Assembly: GCA_041601535.1 (NCBI GenBank)
Contig: JBFIHZ010000124.1
Coordinates: forward strand, 1 to 10,101
Length of the DNA stretch: 10,101 bases
From: JBFIHZ01 sp041601535
Lineage (GTDB): Bacteria > Pseudomonadota > Gammaproteobacteria > Xanthomonadales > SZUA-36
Direction of reading: 5' to 3'
In this document: one piece after another, positions 8,001-10,101 of the stretch
Numbering within the stretch: position 1 is the stretch's first letter
How the letters are laid out: each line of letters opens with the position of its first letter
Translations under genes and position numbers: made by a program
Notes under the pieces: generated by a model
Seen by the model: only the letters and a program-made list of their open reading frames with translations
Databases searched by the model: none
Told to the model about the DNA's origin: nothing

Positions 8001-8066
8001 TTTGGCGTTTCTCCCTCAAAGCCAGTTCCGAACAGGTCTTGCCAGAAACTCAATGCCGAAACATAG
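5022..8066 (+). CDS. exported PHP-domain metallohydrolase, CehA/McbA-like
   Basis: A 1014-aa protein whose core looks like a PHP-fold metal-dependent hydrolase of the CehA/McbA type. Substrates vary across such proteins and none can be read here. The N-terminus is basic and then hydrophobic (RSFARLSIVAAALSFCNVS, about 16-34), suggesting Sec export; LSFC is a poor lipobox. Residues ~40-230 form a beta-rich region of no family I recognise. PHP ligands follow: GDLHHHS (236-242, His239 and His241), TDH (273-275), Glu320 in IANEG, His492 in LAHPTES, and GSDSH (640-644, Asp642 and His644). A long insertion separates Glu320 and His492. GLRAGRFSITDGPALRI (713-729) is a typical CehA/McbA tail motif. 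Two calcium-loop-like stretches occur, DRNRNGRIDDAD (732-743) and DANGDGQPD (932-940). Ten mature cysteines, several 8-10 residues apart, suggest disulphides. Base composition is lower in GC than the left-hand genes: sampled lines at 5221 and 6661 each have 30 G+C of 60, against 43 of 60 at 3181. It stands alone, bracketed by the 212-bp repeat. Fold assignment is fairly sure, role unknown. Confidence 0.85.
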   Translation: MGRASGFSGIRIPSLRSFARLSIVAAALSFCNVSHPIGGQFGMEFAIDAPWRLEPVVHADGQLTYPPIPITFTFHDTIFEDGRGAIASVTLKPIDVGRLIGVTVYEMGLNVPLVTEVPVSALQEIEVKRKLSTKTAEPVRQVCRPALGQECSTLLKIGNSHEWHAVFWYRPKTTLFPGKNLQLKVTVNTVGKHSFRSQRTAGHWVSIDMPKEWTNYLVVHAGEAPLPRFSADWVYGDLHHHSQMTDNEGESAYSYRNDLRVLGALGLDFVFATDHASNGEQVDGKVDGQMEARDLNGTRFAAAKSILYGPDGANALIANEGVSIGFPRIISANVVPQIYMGEELDAVPEMSAQEFAANHFLFGGGLRYEWLFKQAEFEKCNSGSNFEECKARYATPASPNTYFLWDDQGVPVSQEIDAYAAPLGSIINYGNWIPGSVKPYMSRQHLVYFPLDSSLNGAGWISSDTTKFGGGTKSLPSLVQQIQATGFAFLAHPTESLEPGSIAGPDVVPYTDTALTYAWRSPAILGLQLWNENDRYRSQPAEVDKTVMAVKTNMTPDGNPVNVTYTYRWPFPGYVPEGSTWKWQQAGFLHRNLVGSTALHLHHASAAWDRFLRKGVDRQLIASLAWLEQGEPRKWFAAAGSDSHGDWNYRRYGRPSTSNRWSDVPVGDTAIGNPRNLVWLRAVRRIDPEIATEIGITGNDGPRRYDNRTVIEGLRAGRFSITDGPALRIAVDRNRNGRIDDADFPMGSTFEFFAGEHIPLLIEWQSTAEFGPIDRIDVYVGNSTQTYAAAGHGARHLTADQIGGGYTKDASGALQVSLADAVGRFNRENLPSSLAYRGTAQVFLGPAQFKLTSADGALSYVRAVARTITDSQAHSIGACPEVGTAGSKCGDRFAVSNPIWARYRSACPTIPEGRPPRLGVVDVLGNMKPYIDANGDGQPDICTGNVPDPCADPRRPEAEVEVAPPVAEAERGDVSTEGNRGRDIGRLTEAAERFGVSPSKPVPNRSCQKLNAET

Positions 8067-8097
8067 CTGGGTTTGAACACGTCGGAAGCCATTCATC

Positions 8098-8309
8098 CGC
8101 CCCCATTACTGCCAGCCTCACCTGACGCCGCCCACCGGCAACACCCCCCGCCGTTGCAGCAATGCGTTGGTATGGCGCTGCAGTAACACCCGCGCCGCCG
8201 GGTTCACCTGCTGCGGCCGCACCGAGGGCCAGGGGTTCAGGTATTGCGGCAGGTCACCGTGAAATATCTCTCGGTAGATATCCTCGACCACGCGCTGGTT
8301 GGCACGGGC
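8098..8309. repeat. right copy of the 212-bp direct repeat
   Basis: It matches 4577-4788. It covers the last 64 codons of the intact HEXXH gene, that gene's TGA stop (8118-8120) and about 20 bases beyond it. It begins 31 bases after the stop codon of the metallohydrolase gene. Confidence 0.93.
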
Positions 8310-9332
8310 GTGAGCGGATTGCCCAAGACCATCCGCACCCTCCGCGAAACGTCCCAGCAGGCTGCTGACCGAGTTGCCGGCAAACGCCAGTTCGGTCAGC
8401 TTGGCACGATATTCCAGTTCCGTTTCATCCAGGCCAGGAAAGCGCTGGTAATCGGCGGCGTGACGGGCTTCGTGTTGCAGAAATGAAACACGGAACGCCT
8501 CCGAATCCGGTTCGTAGGCCCAGCTCAGCCCGTACAGCTGGTTGCCATCCGCCCAGCCACTGACCGAATGCAGGCCCAGTGACGCGAAATGCGGCCAGCC
8601 CAGGCTGACGAAATCATCCATCAGGATGACGTCCACCGTTTGCTGGCCATCTGTCAGGTTCACTTCGTGCGTCTGCCGCTGTTCACGGCGCCAGATCATC
8701 AGGTCGTGCCACGGCGGGGAGTGCAGCACCTGCGCATAAAACCCCTGCCGGGCAATCTCCGCCAGCACGTGCGTCAACAGGTCCGGTTCGATCACGCCAG
8801 GGCTGGTAGTGGCCGGGCTTGCAGTGCCCCGTGGTGCGGCTGACAACTGGTCCGACCTTGCGGTCGTCTGCGTCCCTGGCCCTGATCCGCTGCGGGCCCC
8901 GGTGGGCAAGGGGGCTTGTTCAAGCAACAGGGTCAGCTGGTGTTGCAACTGCTGTGCAGCCGGGGCTGCGCTGTCGGGTTGCGTCAGAACCTCCACCCAG
9001 TAAGCCCGGTAGCTGGACACGACCGCGTCGATAAACCCGTTACCGCTGGCCGGTGACTGATCTTCCGTGCGCTGCACAAAGCGGCTGGCCAGGCGTTGGT
9101 TCAACTCCTGCTGCAGTAACGATGAGTCATGCAGATTCGTCGTCAGCGGCTGCAGCACCGGCCGCAGGTCACCGTTCAGGGCGGCGTCCAGCAAGGCCTG
9201 CTCGCCTGGCTGCGCGCGGGTGGCGGTGCTGCAGCACAGCAACAGCACAGGCAGCAGCAGCCGCAACGGCGGTCCGATACTCCAGCCCAGGAGATCAATT
9301 GGTTTATGGCGATTATTACCCTTCAAAGACAT
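8118..9332 (-). CDS. exported HEXXH-motif protein, putative zinc metallopeptidase
   Basis: About 404 aa; I do not recognise the family. The N-terminus has a hydrophobic stretch (LRLLLPVLLLCCSTATRAQPG, about 24-44) with a likely signal peptidase I site after ATRA, so it should be periplasmic or secreted. A helical region (~45-140) is followed by a low-complexity linker rich in A, G, S, T and P (~140-180). The C-terminal domain holds HEARHAADY (287-295), an HEXXH zinc motif, and 12-16 residues after it ETELEYRAKLTEL, with Glu303, 305 or 307 as possible third ligand, as in gluzincins. Peptidase activity is an inference from these motifs only. The start is uncertain: the ATG at 9332 has AAGG close upstream and gives a sensible signal peptide with a longish n-region; the ATG at 9404 adds 24 residues, has no ribosome binding site, but sits close to the predicted transcription start. 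The gene converges on the metallohydrolase gene with 51 bases between stops, and its last 64 codons are duplicated at 4597-4788. Confidence 0.75.
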   Translation of the reverse strand: MSLKGNNRHKPIDLLGWSIGPPLRLLLPVLLLCCSTATRAQPGEQALLDAALNGDLRPVLQPLTTNLHDSSLLQQELNQRLASRFVQRTEDQSPASGNGFIDAVVSSYRAYWVEVLTQPDSAAPAAQQLQHQLTLLLEQAPLPTGARSGSGPGTQTTARSDQLSAAPRGTASPATTSPGVIEPDLLTHVLAEIARQGFYAQVLHSPPWHDLMIWRREQRQTHEVNLTDGQQTVDVILMDDFVSLGWPHFASLGLHSVSGWADGNQLYGLSWAYEPDSEAFRVSFLQHEARHAADYQRFPGLDETELEYRAKLTELAFAGNSVSSLLGRFAEGADGLGQSAHARANQRVVEDIYREIFHGDLPQYLNPWPSVRPQQVNPAARVLLQRHTNALLQRRGVLPVGGVR

Positions 9333-9412
9333 CACCTTGCGGCGGGATAATCGGGGCTGCTCCACGACCCAGATTTGACTCGTGACAACTACCGTATGGG
9401 CCATGTGAAACG

Positions 9413-9430
9413 AACTGATTTGGGTCAGTT
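9413..9430. promoter_or_regulatory. palindrome near the transcription start of the HEXXH gene
   Basis: AACTGA and TCAGTT are separated by TTTGGG. The site lies just downstream of the -10 box of the HEXXH gene on the minus strand. It could be an operator or a hairpin at the 5' end of the message. Only 6 bp pair, so support is modest. Confidence 0.4.
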
Positions 9431-9438
9431 TTCAGCGG

Positions 9439-9444
9439 ATTATA
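9439..9444 (-). promoter_or_regulatory. consensus -10 box (TATAAT) for the HEXXH gene
   Basis: Read on the minus strand the box is TATAAT, preceded by AT-rich DNA with only a poor -35 (TTTTAA at 17-base spacing). Transcription would begin near 9432, about 28 bases before the ATG at 9404 and 100 before the ATG at 9332. Confidence 0.55.
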
Positions 9445-9859
9445 GATTTCAATCATTTAATTTAAAAATATATATATCAGTAAGATATGATATATAGTTC
9501 AAGAGCACATTAAATAGAAACACCAACTTTTTCCTGCAAATGTGGTATATTTATCAAGTAGGCAATTTACACTGTTTCGCAAATCTGGAAACTCGATTCA
9601 AGGTGTAAATGGTCTACCCACTGCCGGATTACAGTAGCAGATGTACTGAAGTTGAATCCGGTGTGGCCCGGTTGACCTAATGGGGATGGGATGGGTCAGC
9701 TGCACAGACAAGGATCAAACGGAGTTTGAAAGTCGCCAAACAGCGCTGCTCAGTCACGCGTTAATGCTGTTGTGTTAATGCACGCCTGCACCGCTGACAA
9801 AACATCCGGGTATTGGGCTCATGAGGATATGGGGTACCTGGAACAAAAGGGCTTTCATC
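9445..9859. other. intergenic region, AT-rich left half, structured right half
   Basis: No secure gene is present. The part from 9445 to about 9600 is strongly AT-rich with TATATATAT tracts (near 9468-9477 and 9489-9496). From 9600 the composition rises. The right half holds a nested hairpin (9624-9661), two very short ORFs (9609-9680 and 9680-9778) and a direct repeat GTTAATGC (9760-9767 and 9774-9781). Promoters for the gene at 9860 must lie here, but I cannot place one. Confidence 0.5.
9624..9661. repeat. nested inverted repeats
   Basis: The outer arms CCGGATT (9624-9630) and AATCCGG (9655-9661) enclose the inner arms CAGTA (9632-9636) and TACTG (9644-9648). Together they could fold into one interrupted hairpin in RNA or DNA. 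No T tract follows, so it is not an obvious terminator. Confidence 0.6.
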
Positions 9860-10101
9860 GTGGAGTATGTCTATTATATTTTAGCGTTGCTGGTCATCGG
9901 CCTGGTCTGCTTGTTGACCATCCGCTTGCTCACCCGCCGCGACACCAACCATGCCGCTTTACAGTATGCCAGGCGCCAGGAGTACCTGAAATCCAGGCAG
10001 GCGGCCGCCAACAAGAAGAAAACGCGCAACAAGAAAACCAGAATCGGACAGGTGGCCAAACATCCCAGCGTGGTTCGGGAACTGCAATCCGTACGCTCAC
10101 C
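9860..10101 (+). CDS. small membrane-anchored basic protein, cut by the right edge
   Basis: Eighty codons are visible before the window ends. The product starts (V/M)EYVYYILALLVIGLVCLL, a single transmembrane segment at about 3-22. A cytoplasmic-type basic stretch follows (TIRLLTRR, then KSRQAAANKKKTRNKKTR at about 49-66). I do not recognise the family. I favour the GTG at 9860, preceded by AAAGGG at a loose spacing, because it starts the membrane segment directly; an in-frame ATG at 9821 would add 13 residues and has no better ribosome binding site. The basic tail after one membrane helix could bind nucleic acid or acidic phospholipid, but that is only a guess. Confidence 0.6.
   Translation, partial: MEYVYYILALLVIGLVCLLTIRLLTRRDTNHAALQYARRQEYLKSRQAAANKKKTRNKKTRIGQVAKHPSVVRELQSVRS

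Noticed and set aside
9760..9781. Direct repeat GTTAATGC twice, 14 bases apart, as an array or operator
   Set aside because: There are only two copies of 8 bases, with no third unit and no promoter I can place next to them. It is too little to call a CRISPR or an operator.

Overview
The window looks like a chromosomal segment of a GC-rich gammaproteobacterium. The left part carries a divergent phosphoenolpyruvate synthase / PEP synthase regulator pair, a YqiB-type DUF1249 gene and a two-tRNA operon, all typical of that class. The order and genus cannot be fixed from the sequence alone.

Left part (1-4301), ordinary housekeeping DNA. ppsA (minus strand, TTG start with a good ribosome binding site) is divergent from ppsR, whose product phosphorylates and dephosphorylates PpsA. 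The target Thr and the catalytic His of PpsA are both present, so the pair should form a complete on/off switch for gluconeogenic PEP synthesis. ppsR ends in a hairpin terminator. Next is a DUF1249 gene with a possible leaderless promoter. Then comes a tRNA-Ala(GGC)-tRNA-Glu(TTC) operon with a near-consensus sigma70 promoter, a GC-rich discriminator and a perfect 18-bp terminator stem.

Middle part (4302-8110), accessory DNA. It starts with a hairpin-rich stretch of about 280 bp bounded by an imperfect 11-bp inverted repeat. This runs into a broken copy of the last 64 codons of the gene that lies intact at 8118-9332. After an AT-rich promoter region comes one large gene (5022-8066) for an exported PHP-fold metallohydrolase of CehA/McbA type, about 1014 aa. 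It has all the expected metal ligands, ten mature cysteines and two calcium-loop-like motifs. Its base composition is visibly poorer in GC than the left-hand genes. The broken copy and the intact gene end form a 212-bp direct repeat (about 91% identical, my hand count) that brackets this gene. The arrangement suggests insertion at, or duplication of, the 3' end of a neighbouring gene next to a tRNA locus.

Right part (8118-10101). The intact flanking gene encodes an exported protein of unrecognised family with an HEXXH zinc-protease-like motif. It is followed upstream by about 450 bp of AT-rich and then structured intergenic DNA, holding a promoter, a palindrome, a nested hairpin and two tiny ORFs of doubtful reality. 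The start of a small membrane-anchored basic protein runs off the right edge.

The most interesting object is the repeat-bracketed exported metallohydrolase together with the HEXXH protein whose 3' end is duplicated around it. No integrase, transposase, CRISPR array or recognisable defence system is present in the window.
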